This document shows positions 17,345 through 26,882 of a stretch of 64,000 nt of DNA, piece by piece. This stretch comes from Paracidobacterium acidisoli (lineage in GTDB: Bacteria > Acidobacteriota > Terriglobia > Terriglobales > Acidobacteriaceae). The position numbers were made by a program, and so were the translations under genes. Each line of letters opens with the position of its first letter. Position 1 is the stretch's first letter. The DNA is taken from the NCBI RefSeq assembly GCF_003428625.2, contig NZ_QVQT02000002.1:810376-874375 (forward strand), read 5' to 3'. The notes under the pieces were generated by a model. That model saw nothing but the letters and a program-made list of their open reading frames with translations. It searched no databases and was not told the origin of the DNA.

Positions 17345-18358
17345 TTACCGTGTGGAAAATGCCGTGGTGACGGTGGCAAAGACGAGCACCAGCACGCCGC
17401 ATGCGAGCACAACCAGAGACCGGCGCGGAGCCTGTTTCCATTCACCGGAGACCAGACCGGCAACGTTTGCCGTGACCACCATGACGATCTGAAAGATGGC
17501 CCATCCGGCGGAGTCGCCGAGTGTGCCGAGGTAGCGCGTGGAGACGCCATAGATGGCGACGGCGCCGATCCAGAGCAGGCCCATGAGCAGGCTGAGTGAT
17601 GCGTCCTGCCAGGTGTGAGAGAGGAATTTCCAGGTGCGGTTTCTCGAGAGCAGCCAGAGGGTGTAGGCGAGATTGGGAATGAGGCCGCCGAGGAGAGCTA
17701 CGGGCCAGACGGCAAATGCGGCGTTGGAAGCAGCGGCGCCGCCATGCACGGAGGCCTGTGCGATCGGCTCTCCAAAGGCGAGCGAGAGGTTGAGCATGGA
17801 CGACAGCACGCCGGAGAGGATGGCAATGCCGAGTCCGGTGAGGTATGCGGTGTCTGCCTGCGATGCGGATGCGGGCGAAGCGGCACGCTGTTCGCGCAGC
17901 CTGCCGGCGATGCCGGAGAGCATGACGCCGAAGACCATAAGGGCGCAGCCTGCGATGAGGATTCCGGAGCTGCCGCTGAACAACTGGCTTCGATGCAGCG
18001 CCACAAGTGGAACGAGGGTTCCGAAGATTGTGCCCAGACCGATGATGATCGTGAAGGCCAGCGACATGCCGAGGCGCACGACGGAAATACCGAAGAGGAC
18101 CTGCGCGATGCCCCATCCAAAACCCAGCAGAAACGAGGGCAGCCATACGGCAGGAGCGAGCGACAGATAAAGTCCCGGCCAGCCGGGAATGACGAGCACG
18201 GCAATGAGCCACGGCACGACGACGAGCGAGACGAGGCTGAAGACGAGCCAGGTGCACTCCCACGGCCACTTGCGGATGCGCCGGAGCGGCAGCATGCAGT
18301 TGCCGACGCAGACGCCGCCGAGCAGAGCGAGCAGGATACCGGTGAGGCTGCTGCTCAT
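17345..18358 (-). CDS. RhaT-like sugar:proton symporter
   Basis: The 337-residue integral membrane protein has about ten hydrophobic helices and the RhaT (L-rhamnose-proton symporter) layout: LTGILLALLGGVCVGNCMLPLRRIRKWPWECTWLVFSL at the N terminus, then GWGIAQVLFGISVVRLGMSLAFTIIIGLGTIFGTLVPL. L-rhamnose is the classical substrate. The gene overlaps the end of L-fuconate dehydratase (ATGA), so L-fucose, L-fuconate or a related deoxysugar is the more likely cargo here. The protein should sit in the inner membrane. Confidence 0.85.
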   Translation of the reverse strand: MSSSLTGILLALLGGVCVGNCMLPLRRIRKWPWECTWLVFSLVSLVVVPWLIAVLVIPGWPGLYLSLAPAVWLPSFLLGFGWGIAQVLFGISVVRLGMSLAFTIIIGLGTIFGTLVPLVALHRSQLFSGSSGILIAGCALMVFGVMLSGIAGRLREQRAASPASASQADTAYLTGLGIAILSGVLSSMLNLSLAFGEPIAQASVHGGAAASNAAFAVWPVALLGGLIPNLAYTLWLLSRNRTWKFLSHTWQDASLSLLMGLLWIGAVAIYGVSTRYLGTLGDSAGWAIFQIVMVVTANVAGLVSGEWKQAPRRSLVVLACGVLVLVFATVTTAFSTR

Positions 18359-19575
18359 AAAAGCTCCGAGCTGCTACCCGGCTCCTGCGGTGTGCGGTAG
18401 TGGCCCGCGGCGAGCTGCACGGGATGGACGAAGTAGCGGCTGAGGTGAGGGATGTGCTCGAGAAAGGTCTCGGGATGGCCCATGGCGATGTGATTGACGA
18501 GGACGAGATGCTGATGGATCTGGCCCATATCGCCGACATGCGGCACGACGGGCACGTTGTATTTGCGGGCGAGCAGGCTGACGGTGAGGAACTCGCTGAC
18601 GCCGCCGAGGCGCGTGCAGTCGGGCTGCAGAAAGGCGACGCATCCGGCCTCAAGATAATTTTTGAAGACGACGCGGTTGGGGACGTGCTCACCGAGGGCG
18701 AGCGAAAGCGGAGCGATGGCCTGAGCGAGCTGGCGGTGCGCGTGGATGTCGTCGGGGTGCGTGGGCTCTTCGATCCAGTAAGGATTGATGCTGCCGAGGT
18801 CGCGGCAGGCAACGATGGCGGCGGGAAGAGACCATTGCTGATTGGCGTCGAGCATGATGTTCGCGGAAGGGCCGACGAGGCGGCGCAGTCCCTGGGCACG
18901 CTGCAGATCGCGGTCGAGTGAGCCACCGACTTTGAGCTTGAACGCTCCGAAGCCCTGGTCGAGGCTGCGCTGCACGTTTTCGCGAATCTGCGCATCGTCG
19001 TAGTGGTACCAGCCGACGCTGGTGTCGTAACCGGGATAGCCGCGATCGAGCACAGAGGAGCGGCCGACGCGGCCGGGCTCTTCTTCGCGCAGCATGCGCA
19101 GGGCTGTTTCGCGGTCGAGCACATCTTCGAGATAGCTGAGATCGAGCAGAGCGACGAAGGCCTCGGGGGAGAGGCCGAGAAGCAGCTTCCAGAGCGGCTC
19201 GCGGCGGGCTCTGGCCCACAGATCGAAACAGGCGTTAGTGATGGAAGCGAGGGCGAGATGAACGACTCCCTTATGCGGGCCTAGCCAGCGCAGATGGGGA
19301 TCGTCGGCCATCTCGCGGAACTTTGCGCCGAAGCCGGCCATGAGCTCTTCGAGGTCGGCACCGATAAGGGAGGGCGCGAGCATTTCAATGGCGCTGCAGA
19401 CGAGGTCGTTGCCGGTGCCCATGGTGAGCACGAGGCCGGTGCCCTGGAGTCCGGTGTCGAGGGCGATCTGCGTTACGGCAAAGGAGTACTGCGGCGTGGA
19501 GTGGACGGCATCGGAGCCTTCGCCGGGCTCTAACTGAAACCGCGTATCGCGTGTGGTGACTTCCCTGATGAACAT
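18355..19575 (-). CDS. L-fuconate dehydratase (enolase superfamily)
   Basis: The 406-residue enzyme of the mandelate-racemase group converts L-fuconate to 2-keto-3-deoxy-L-fuconate. It matches the FucD/ENOSF1 pattern: GSDAVHSTPQYSFAVTQI, LRWLGPHKGVVHLALASI, YPGYDTSVGWYHYDD, KLKV as the catalytic Lys motif, metal ligands in DANQQW, EEPTHPDD and GEH, and the base in VPHVGDMGQ. The ATG at 19575 has GGGAAGAG upstream; a longer frame of 57 codons carries no family sequence. It is translationally coupled to the RhaT-like permease. The divergent GH29 gene shares its promoter region, which contains clear inverted repeats. Confidence 0.92.
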   Translation of the reverse strand: MFIREVTTRDTRFQLEPGEGSDAVHSTPQYSFAVTQIALDTGLQGTGLVLTMGTGNDLVCSAIEMLAPSLIGADLEELMAGFGAKFREMADDPHLRWLGPHKGVVHLALASITNACFDLWARARREPLWKLLLGLSPEAFVALLDLSYLEDVLDRETALRMLREEEPGRVGRSSVLDRGYPGYDTSVGWYHYDDAQIRENVQRSLDQGFGAFKLKVGGSLDRDLQRAQGLRRLVGPSANIMLDANQQWSLPAAIVACRDLGSINPYWIEEPTHPDDIHAHRQLAQAIAPLSLALGEHVPNRVVFKNYLEAGCVAFLQPDCTRLGGVSEFLTVSLLARKYNVPVVPHVGDMGQIHQHLVLVNHIAMGHPETFLEHIPHLSRYFVHPVQLAAGHYRTPQEPGSSSELL

Positions 19576-19634
19576 GCTCTTCCCTGTCTCAAAAAATGCG
19601 CCGATCGCAGTTCTGACGATTATACAAATAAGCG

Positions 19635-19700
19635 CTTGAATGGCAGAAGCAAAATCGCTCGACCATTCAAGAAGTGACGCGGTAATCACTCGAAAGAGTG
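19635..19700. promoter_or_regulatory. Inverted repeats in the divergent fuconate dehydratase / fucosidase promoter
   Basis: CTTGAATGG at 19635-19643 and CCATTCAAG at 19663-19671 form a 9-bp inverted repeat with 19-bp spacing. CACTC-GAAA-GAGTG at 19687-19700 is a second, perfect hairpin-like palindrome. Both lie between two divergent deoxysugar genes and are good candidates for operator sites. Confidence 0.55.
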
Positions 19701-19762
19701 CGGTTATTTCATCGAATACTGCTTGACATCCATCTTTTACGGGCACTAACGTTTTTGATGAT

Positions 19763-21133
19763 ATGAGCGCTCAAACTACCAGCCGCCGTACCTTCCTGCA
19801 GCTCGCGCTTGCCGCGTCCTCGCTTTCGCTTTTTCCAGTGCCCGGGTTCGGATCGACTCTTCAGAACGACCGGGAAGACGAACGGACGGCGTGGTATCGC
19901 CGGGCAAAGTTCGGGATGTTTATTCACTGGGGTCCGTATTCGCTGGCCAGCGTGGAGGCTTCGTGGCCGATCATGCGGCCGAAGCCGGGCGGGATCACAG
20001 AGGCGGAGTACCGGGCGCTGCCGCAGCGGTTCAATCCGACGAAGTTCGATCCGAATGCGTGGATCGATCTGGCGCGCACAGCGGGGCAGGAGTACATGGT
20101 CTTTACGACGAAGCACCATGACGGCTTCTGCATGTTCGATTCGTCGTTCACGGATTACAAGATCACGAACACGCCGTACGGAAAGGACATCGTGAAGCAG
20201 CTCTCCGATGCCTGTGATGCGAGAGATATGCGGCTGGGCTTTTATTACTCGCCGCCGGATATGCACCATCCCGACTTTCGCGACACGTCGAAGCCGGCGA
20301 GCGAGAACTGGAATGGACAGCCGGAGCGGCCGGAATGGCCGATGTATCTGCAGTACATGCAGCTGCAGCTTTCCGAGCTGCTGACGAAGTATGGTCCGGT
20401 GGCGCTGATCTGGTTCGACGGATTGTTTCACCAGGAGAAGTATGACGGCGAGCGCTTTCTGAAGCTGATCCACTCGCTGCAGCCTGGGACACTGGTGAAT
20501 GACCGCATCGGCGTGCCGGGCGATTATGTTACGCCGGAGCAGTTTATTCCGAAGGAGATTCCGACGAAGCAGGTCCACTTCCGCGGCGCGGATGCGAGCA
20601 TTCAGAAAGAGCTGAAGCCGGGCGTGCCGCGTCCGGAGGATTTTCAGCTGTGGGAGACGTGCATGACGATTAACAACACGTGGGCCTGTAACATGCACGA
20701 TCACGATTACAAATCGGCGCAGTTTCTGATTCGGGCGCTGGTGGAAGTGGCGAGCCGCGGCGGGAATTTTCTGCTGAACGTGGGGCCGCAGCCGGATGGG
20801 GTGATTCAGCCGGAGTTTCAGGAGCGGCTGCGCGCGATCGGCAACTGGATGACGGTCAACAGCGACTCGATTTACGGCACGACGTACGGACCGGTTCAGG
20901 GAGTGAACGGGATTCGGACGACAGCAAAGCGAGAGAGCATCTTTGTTCATATCTTCGACTGGCCATCGGCAACGCTCACTGTCCCGGGGCTGGACAGGAA
21001 GGTGATCTCGGCCCATCTGCTCGCGACCGGACAGACGCTGACGTTCCGGCAGTCGGAGACCGGAGTGCAGATCGATCTGCCGGCACAGGCTCCGGATGCC
21101 AACGTGAGCGTGCTCGAACTGAGAACGCTGTAG
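19763..21133 (+). CDS. GH29 alpha-L-fucosidase, Tat-exported
   Basis: The 456-residue enzyme hydrolyses terminal alpha-L-fucose by a retaining mechanism. It has a Tat signal (SRRTFLQLALAASS) and GH29 landmarks: WYRRAKFGMFIHWGPYS, EYMVFTTKHHDGFCMFDS, LGFYYSPPD, and IWFDG with the nucleophile Asp219. W(E/D)TCMTINNTW and a C-terminal beta-sandwich follow. It should act in the periplasm, releasing L-fucose for the divergent dehydratase/permease operon. A strong terminator follows at 21166. A paralogue lies at 36310. Confidence 0.93.
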   Translation: MSAQTTSRRTFLQLALAASSLSLFPVPGFGSTLQNDREDERTAWYRRAKFGMFIHWGPYSLASVEASWPIMRPKPGGITEAEYRALPQRFNPTKFDPNAWIDLARTAGQEYMVFTTKHHDGFCMFDSSFTDYKITNTPYGKDIVKQLSDACDARDMRLGFYYSPPDMHHPDFRDTSKPASENWNGQPERPEWPMYLQYMQLQLSELLTKYGPVALIWFDGLFHQEKYDGERFLKLIHSLQPGTLVNDRIGVPGDYVTPEQFIPKEIPTKQVHFRGADASIQKELKPGVPRPEDFQLWETCMTINNTWACNMHDHDYKSAQFLIRALVEVASRGGNFLLNVGPQPDGVIQPEFQERLRAIGNWMTVNSDSIYGTTYGPVQGVNGIRTTAKRESIFVHIFDWPSATLTVPGLDRKVISAHLLATGQTLTFRQSETGVQIDLPAQAPDANVSVLELRTL

Positions 21134-21165
21134 AAGCCGGCGTAAGGCCGATTCGTATCGCAAAG

Positions 21166-21199
21166 CGAAGCCGCAGGATTACAATCCTGCGGCTTTTGT
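21166..21199 (+). terminator. Rho-independent terminator after the fucosidase
   Basis: GCCGCAGGATT at 21170-21180 pairs perfectly with AATCCTGCGGC at 21183-21193 over a 2-nt loop, followed by TTTTGTTT. It lies between convergent genes and may serve both strands. Confidence 0.85.
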
Positions 21200-21266
21200 T
21201 TCTCTGCATAAAGCCCACGGCCGGTCCGGTTGCAGGAGAGGCCGTGGGGTTGAGGGATGAGCCACC

Positions 21267-24200
21267 TCAGAAGGTGATTCTTCCAGCGAACTGCAGCTCA
21301 CGCGAGGTGCTGACGGTGCCGGTCGGGTAGTTAGACCAGACCACGCTGCCGTAGGTTGCATCGTTGATATTTGCATCCGGCGGCGCGAAGACAGGATGGT
21401 TGAAGATGTTGAATGCCTCTGCGCGGAACTCAAAGGTAAGGTTGTCGTGGATCGGGAACTGCCGGAAGACCGATGTATCCAGATTCCAGAAGCCGTTCGA
21501 CCGCAATGAATTTCGTCCGGCGGAGCCGTACGTATAGTTCTGAGGAGTGGCGTAGGCCGCGGTATTGAACCACTCCGCGGGCGTTCGCTTACTCTTGTTC
21601 GGATTGCCGACGACATCGAGGGTTTCGTAAGTGAATCCGTTTCCGGTGTTGGCCACATCGGTGCTGGTATCAGGCGTATAGACCTGGCCGGAGCGGGCGG
21701 TAAAGATATTGTTGAACTGCCAGTTGCCGAGGGCGTAATCGAAGAGATGGTTTCCGGTTGAGAACTGTCTGCCCTTGCCCACAGGAATCTCATAGAGCGT
21801 ATTCACAGAGAGCACGTTTCTGAGATCGGTTCCCGATACGGCGTAGCTTCCAAAACCAGCGACGTTGTAGGGGTCCTGCGGAACTGTGCCTTCGACGCCG
21901 AACCAGCCGTCGCCGCCGACGTTCATCGATTTCGACCAGGTATACGCCACCTGATACGAGAGGCCATTGCTCATGCGCCGGTTGAGCATGAACTGTGCCG
22001 CATGATAGGACGACGATCCGATGCTGCGGTCATAGAACGTCGGCGCGATGTAGGGGTACAGAGCGCGCGACTGAGCGTCGCCCGGTCCGGGAGTGAGCGC
22101 CGTGTTGTAATAGCCGCCGACATCGTTTCTGCGTCCGACTGAGCCGACGTAGTTGAGGCCAACGGTGGTCGAAGTGCTGAGCTGGCGCTCGACGCCGAGC
22201 GTCCATTGCTCAGAGTAAGCGTTCTTGATATGGGGATCGTAGAACCACTGCACCTGCTGGAAGGGCGTTGCCGCGGGAAAGAGTCCGGCGGTGCTGCCGG
22301 CAAACGGGTCCTGCGCCGTCGCGTTCGGAGTGGCCGAAGTGGTGCTGGGAATATTCAGACTGTTGTTGATGAGCTGACCGATGTCCGGCCAGGAGCCTTC
22401 GATGTTCTGCGCCATCTGGCTGACGGCTGCCCAGTTGTCATAGACGATGCCGAAGCCGCCGCGTACCACTGTCTTGTCGTCGTAACGATAGGCAAAGCCA
22501 AGACGGGGTCCGAAGTTGTCGTAATCGTTGTGCGCGATCTTGCCGCGCGGGTCGACAACAACGTGAGCAGGAAGCGTGCCGTCTCCCGGGATGCAGGGCG
22601 CATGACCGCGGACACTGCACGGCGGCGGTACTTTCTGCAGGATGTATGTGCCGTTGTCGAGATCCATGTCTCCGGTCTCGATGCCGCCATTTTCACCGAT
22701 GGTGGCATTTGTGCCGTAGGCGGGAATCAAGGTGACATCGTATCGAAGACCGATGTTCAGGGTAAGTTTCGGCAGCGCCTTCCAGGTGTCCTGAACATAT
22801 CCGCTGAGCACACCGCCGGGCCGCGTGGTCTCGTTGACATTGCGGCGATTGGCCTGGTTCGGGACGTTGAGGATGAAAGAAGAAAGCGGATCGCCGGGCG
22901 ATGTGGTGAAGTCTTCGGGATCGCCTGTTTGTTCAGCGAAAAATCCGAGGCTGGCATATCCGATCGGCGTGGCGAAGGAGTTGGAGATATAGCCTCCGCC
23001 GATATGGAGCTCATGATCGCCGATGATTTTGGTGACGGTTCCACTGACCTGGGTGCTGTCGGTCACCTTGGGCTGATTCTGGACGCTCTCTCCGCCATTC
23101 GCGTATCCCGAAATTCCCGGAGAGGGCAAAAGATTGCCGCCGTTATTCGCATTGAAATTGCCGGCGAAGTCGCTCGAGAAGCCCACCTGGCTGAAGATTC
23201 CGGCGATGGATTTGCCCCAGCGGGTTTCTCCGTTGTGCTGCACGTTGGTGTGGCCCGCCTCAACCTGGACGATGAGGCTGGGATTGAAGGTATAGACAAA
23301 GCTGCCGCCCCAGTTGGTGCCGGGCGTGGTGGTTGAGGTCACAAGCCCCGGGACGCCACCGGACTGCGTGGTCGTCGAATGAATCTCGCTGTAACGGAAC
23401 CACGCCGAGCTGTTGGAGCCGATGGTCTGATCGATGCGGGCGGTCCACTCATTCTGCGTCTGCGCGACGGGAGTGGGATCAATCGCGTTGTCTCCGTTCA
23501 CCGGATTTTTGGCTCCGGCCTGCGGGAAGACGAACTGCGCCCAGGCCACCATTCGCTGATCGATCAGGTTCGAAGGAATCTGATTTCCCTGAAACGGCTG
23601 GCGCAGATATTCGCCGGGGTGGGCCGGATCGGGCGTCGTGGAAAAGGGGTTATAGATTTGCGAGCCAAAACTGCTTTCGTCGCCGGCAAGCTGAGCAGCC
23701 GTGGGAACCAAAATGCCTGTGTCGTTCTGGCGGGTATAGCGCAGACCCTGATACGCGCCGTAGAAGAACGTTTTGTTTTTGCCGTTGTAGAGCTTCGGGA
23801 AGAAGACCGGGCCGCCGCCGGCGACACCGAACTGATTCTGACGGAAGGCCGGAACGGACGTGAAGTCTTCCTGCGCATCAAAGGCGTTGTTGCGGATGTA
23901 CTCCCACAGGGCGCCATGCAGCGAGTTGGTTCCGGACTTGGAAACGACGTTGACGACACCGCCGAGCACGGAGCCGGTCGATGCGTCATCGGTGTGCGAG
24001 ACGATCTTGAATTCCTGGATGGCATCGATGATGGGCGGCACAGCATAGGTGCTGAGCAGGCTGCCGTAGTTCATCAGACCGTCAGTGAAGTAGAAGTTGC
24101 TGCGGTTGGTCTGTCCGTTGATGGCAGGAAAGGTGAACGAGGAGCCCTGCACGGTGGCCGGGCCGGCGAATCCGCCGCCATTGCCATTGCTCTGGCCGGT

Positions 24201-24731
24201 GTTGATGGGCACGACGCCGGGCGTGAGCTGCAGGAGCTGGGTGAAGTTGCGTCCGTTGAGCGGCAGATCGTTGACCTGCTTCGTGGCCATGACGGTGCCA
24301 AGGTTGGAGCTGGTCACGTCGAGCTGCGGCGCGGCTCCCTGCACGGTCACTACGGTGTTCTGAACGCCGACGCTGAGAGCAAAGTCATAGGTCGCGGTCT
24401 GGCCGACGGCGAGGGTGAAGGAAGCGATCTTCTGCGCGCCGAAGCCGTTTGCCGAAGCCTCCAGCGTGTACCTGCCGGGCAGGATGCTGACGATGGCGTA
24501 GAGACCGTCGCCGTTCGAAACGGCGGTGCGCGCGACGTTCGTGTCCAGGTTGCGCAGGGTCACCGTGGCGTTGGGGATCGCCGCGCCGGTGGGGTCTTTT
24601 ACGACACCGTTCAGCGATGCAGTGGATATCTGGGAAAAGCCGTTCGTCGTCATCAGGAAGAAGCCGGCGAGCAGGCCGAACAGCCATACGCTCCGTCGCA
24701 GCTTTCCCCATGCGCGTGAATGTGATCTCAT
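21267..24731 (-). CDS. TonB-dependent receptor with carboxypeptidase-regulatory-like domain
   Basis: The 1154-residue outer-membrane receptor starts at the ATG at 24731 with GGGA upstream and a signal peptide (SVWLFGLLAGFFLMTTNGFSQ). The Cna-B/CarboxypepD_reg-like domain is at about 30-115 (LNGVVKDPTGAAIPNATVTL), the plug contains LPLNGRNFTQLLQLTPGV, and the barrel ends in AGRITF. Same family as the receptor at 1722-5360 but clearly divergent. It lies convergent to the fucosidase gene, so uptake of fucose-containing glycans is a reasonable inference. Two operator-like repeats lie about 140-170 bp upstream. Confidence 0.92.
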   Translation of the reverse strand: MRSHSRAWGKLRRSVWLFGLLAGFFLMTTNGFSQISTASLNGVVKDPTGAAIPNATVTLRNLDTNVARTAVSNGDGLYAIVSILPGRYTLEASANGFGAQKIASFTLAVGQTATYDFALSVGVQNTVVTVQGAAPQLDVTSSNLGTVMATKQVNDLPLNGRNFTQLLQLTPGVVPINTGQSNGNGGGFAGPATVQGSSFTFPAINGQTNRSNFYFTDGLMNYGSLLSTYAVPPIIDAIQEFKIVSHTDDASTGSVLGGVVNVVSKSGTNSLHGALWEYIRNNAFDAQEDFTSVPAFRQNQFGVAGGGPVFFPKLYNGKNKTFFYGAYQGLRYTRQNDTGILVPTAAQLAGDESSFGSQIYNPFSTTPDPAHPGEYLRQPFQGNQIPSNLIDQRMVAWAQFVFPQAGAKNPVNGDNAIDPTPVAQTQNEWTARIDQTIGSNSSAWFRYSEIHSTTTQSGGVPGLVTSTTTPGTNWGGSFVYTFNPSLIVQVEAGHTNVQHNGETRWGKSIAGIFSQVGFSSDFAGNFNANNGGNLLPSPGISGYANGGESVQNQPKVTDSTQVSGTVTKIIGDHELHIGGGYISNSFATPIGYASLGFFAEQTGDPEDFTTSPGDPLSSFILNVPNQANRRNVNETTRPGGVLSGYVQDTWKALPKLTLNIGLRYDVTLIPAYGTNATIGENGGIETGDMDLDNGTYILQKVPPPCSVRGHAPCIPGDGTLPAHVVVDPRGKIAHNDYDNFGPRLGFAYRYDDKTVVRGGFGIVYDNWAAVSQMAQNIEGSWPDIGQLINNSLNIPSTTSATPNATAQDPFAGSTAGLFPAATPFQQVQWFYDPHIKNAYSEQWTLGVERQLSTSTTVGLNYVGSVGRRNDVGGYYNTALTPGPGDAQSRALYPYIAPTFYDRSIGSSSYHAAQFMLNRRMSNGLSYQVAYTWSKSMNVGGDGWFGVEGTVPQDPYNVAGFGSYAVSGTDLRNVLSVNTLYEIPVGKGRQFSTGNHLFDYALGNWQFNNIFTARSGQVYTPDTSTDVANTGNGFTYETLDVVGNPNKSKRTPAEWFNTAAYATPQNYTYGSAGRNSLRSNGFWNLDTSVFRQFPIHDNLTFEFRAEAFNIFNHPVFAPPDANINDATYGSVVWSNYPTGTVSTSRELQFAGRITF

Positions 24732-24866
24732 GTGCGTCCCTCTCTCCCTGTAAACAAGCCTCAAATGCGTTCTTTCTGTTCGCGAGCTGGTTCGCTCCGG
24801 TGGTCCGACGGCTGACGAAAGTACACGGTTACATCGAAATTCGGCGCCATACGGGTGTGGCAGTTT

Positions 24867-24902
24867 GTTTTACATGTCAAACAATTAGTTTGCTTGTCAA
24901 AC
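24867..24902. promoter_or_regulatory. Tandem operator-like repeats upstream of the TonB receptor
   Basis: GTTTTACATGTCAAAC (24867-24882) and GTTTGCTTGTCAAAC (24888-24902) share TGTCAAAC exactly 20 bp apart, about two helical turns. Each has GTTT...AAAC symmetry. The first resembles the perfect TTTACATGTAAA palindrome at 29721. Confidence 0.55.
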
Positions 24903-25022
24903 GCCGAAAAAATAGCTGAGCGCAAAAAGGATTGTCAATGGCAATTTTTTTGGGATGTATCGCGGGGATTCCCTGCCGATGGGCAGAAGGCACAGGAGAG
25001 AGCACAGCGAAAGGCCGCTACG

Positions 25023-26696
25023 TTATTGCTTTGCCAGTATTTGCAGGGATTTCCGGATGTCTTCGTCGCTGGGCGAGAGCTTCTGCGCGGCGAGAAGCTC
25101 TTCACGGCCGTGCTCAAAATCGCCGGAGTGGCAATAGATGAGGCCGAGGTCTTTGTGGAGCTGCGGCAGGTCGGAGCAGGCGCCGCAGATGGCGAGAGCC
25201 TGCTTCATCTGTGAAATGGCCTGCGGCCAGTCATGCGCGCCGGCGGAGGCGAGCGCGAAGTTGCCGAGCAGGTGGGCGCGGTCGGTGATGTGCTGCTGCT
25301 GCTGCATGTTCTGGAAACGGGATTCGAGCAGCTTCGATTCCTGCGGATCGGATTTGGCCAGCAGGCGCGCGAGGTTGTAGAGCGCCTCACCGTAGTTCGG
25401 CTGGATAGCGATGGTTTTGCGCCATTCGGCGATGGCTCCCGCGCGGTCGTCTTTGTTGAGCATTTCGCGGCCCAGCATGTAGTGGGCCTCGGGGTTATGC
25501 GGATCGAGAGCGGCGACTTTCTGAAAGTCGGCGATGGCTTCGCTGTCGTTTGAAGAGTGCATGGCGATGAGACCGAGCAGATACCACGACCCGGAGAGTG
25601 CCGGATCGAGATGCACGCTGGCCTCGAGCTCGGGCTTCGCTTCACTGTTGCGCTGCATGTCGAGCAGGAGACGGCCGAGGTTGTAATGGGCCGCGGCGCT
25701 GCCGGGCGCGAGGCGGACGGCCTGGGTGAACTCGGCGAGCGCATTGCTGAGCTGCACTTCGTCGGCGAGGGCGATGCCGAGATTCAGATGCGCCTCGGGA
25801 GACGAAGGCTCGATGACACAGACTTTGCGGAGAACGTCGATGGCCTGATCTTTCTGATCGAGGCGGGAGAGGACCATGGCCAGCGGCGTGAGCACGGCTG
25901 GATTATCGGGGCTGAGCGCGTCGGCTTTGCGGAGTGCATCCTCGGCTTCGCCATAACGCGATGCAGAGGCGAAGACGAGTCCCAGATTGACCTGCGCCTG
26001 AAGGTTCGAGGGATTGCCTGCGAGCAGGGCGGAGAGAATGCGAATGGCGGAGGCGGTGTCGCCTTCTCCGGAATACGCGGCGGCGAGATCGAGCTGCAGC
26101 GGCTCATCATGATGCGACTCATCGTGCGGCGCGCTGCGCAGTGCGGCGATGGCCTCGGCGTATTTTTTCTGAGCGGTGAGGGCTTTGGCGATGCCGTCGA
26201 GAGCGGCGAGAGAGGATGGATCGGAGCGGAGAACGATTCGGAACTCAGGGATGGCGGCGTCGTTCTGGCCGGTGCGGCTGAGCGCGACGCCAAGGGCGGC
26301 GTGGATCTGCAGCGATGCAGGCCTGAGCTGCGATGCCCGGCGCAGCTGCTGCACGGCACGCGCGGCGTTGCCCTGATTCAGAAGCGCAAGGGCGAGATCG
26401 TAATGGCTCTCCCAGGAATCGGGCGCGAGACGCAGCGCGGATTCGAAGGAGCCGATGGCGCAGGTGAGCTGATTCCGGCTGCCGAACCATGCGCCGAGGG
26501 CGTTCCACGCAGAGGCCGATGGATGCGCGGCGACAGCGTGTTCGAGATCGGCCGAGCCGCTGCAGCCGGAGGGGTTTTGCGCGAAGGCGGCGGATGACGC
26601 AAGGCACAATGCCAGCAGTGCGAAGAGCGCCGCATTCACACAACGGCCTGCGGCGATGCGGCGATGCTTCTCCTGACCCGTTTCAGACAGACTCAT
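25023..26696 (-). CDS. Exported TPR-repeat protein
   Basis: The 557-residue protein has a signal peptide (VNAALFALLALCLASSAAFAQ) followed by about a dozen TPR units from residue 45 to the end (SHYDLALALLNQGNAARAVQ, VNLGLVFASASRYGEAEDAL, AHLNLGIALADEVQLSNALA, AHYNLGRLLLDMQRNSEAKP, AHYMLGREMLNKDDRAGAIA). There are no haem motifs or catalytic domain, so it probably acts as a periplasmic scaffold. It is the next gene on the same strand after the multihaem/TPR cytochrome (26883-28721), with a family A repeat between them; a functional link is possible. Confidence 0.85.
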   Translation of the reverse strand: MSLSETGQEKHRRIAAGRCVNAALFALLALCLASSAAFAQNPSGCSGSADLEHAVAAHPSASAWNALGAWFGSRNQLTCAIGSFESALRLAPDSWESHYDLALALLNQGNAARAVQQLRRASQLRPASLQIHAALGVALSRTGQNDAAIPEFRIVLRSDPSSLAALDGIAKALTAQKKYAEAIAALRSAPHDESHHDEPLQLDLAAAYSGEGDTASAIRILSALLAGNPSNLQAQVNLGLVFASASRYGEAEDALRKADALSPDNPAVLTPLAMVLSRLDQKDQAIDVLRKVCVIEPSSPEAHLNLGIALADEVQLSNALAEFTQAVRLAPGSAAAHYNLGRLLLDMQRNSEAKPELEASVHLDPALSGSWYLLGLIAMHSSNDSEAIADFQKVAALDPHNPEAHYMLGREMLNKDDRAGAIAEWRKTIAIQPNYGEALYNLARLLAKSDPQESKLLESRFQNMQQQQHITDRAHLLGNFALASAGAHDWPQAISQMKQALAICGACSDLPQLHKDLGLIYCHSGDFEHGREELLAAQKLSPSDEDIRKSLQILAKQ

Positions 26697-26784
26697 GCTG
26701 AGCCCGTATCATACGGCTCCGGCGCGCCGGCGGCAAAGCAGACCGGCGATGGGTGATGTCTCAGTTTGATAATGGAGTGCTTCA

Positions 26785-26848
26785 GGGGCTGAAGCCCGGC
26801 TTACCTTTCGCCAGTTCCGGCACGACTGAAGTCGTGCCCTGATACAAA
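26785..26848. repeat. Palindromic repeat, family A copy 2
   Basis: GGGCTGAAGCCC at 26786-26797, then GGCACGACTGAAGTCGTGCC and CTGATACAAA. The second stem carries a paired change relative to copy 1 (CGG/CCG to CGA/TCG), so base-pairing is preserved. Confidence 0.85.
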
Positions 26849-26882
26849 GCAAATGCAAGCCCAGGCACGACCCGGCAATGGG

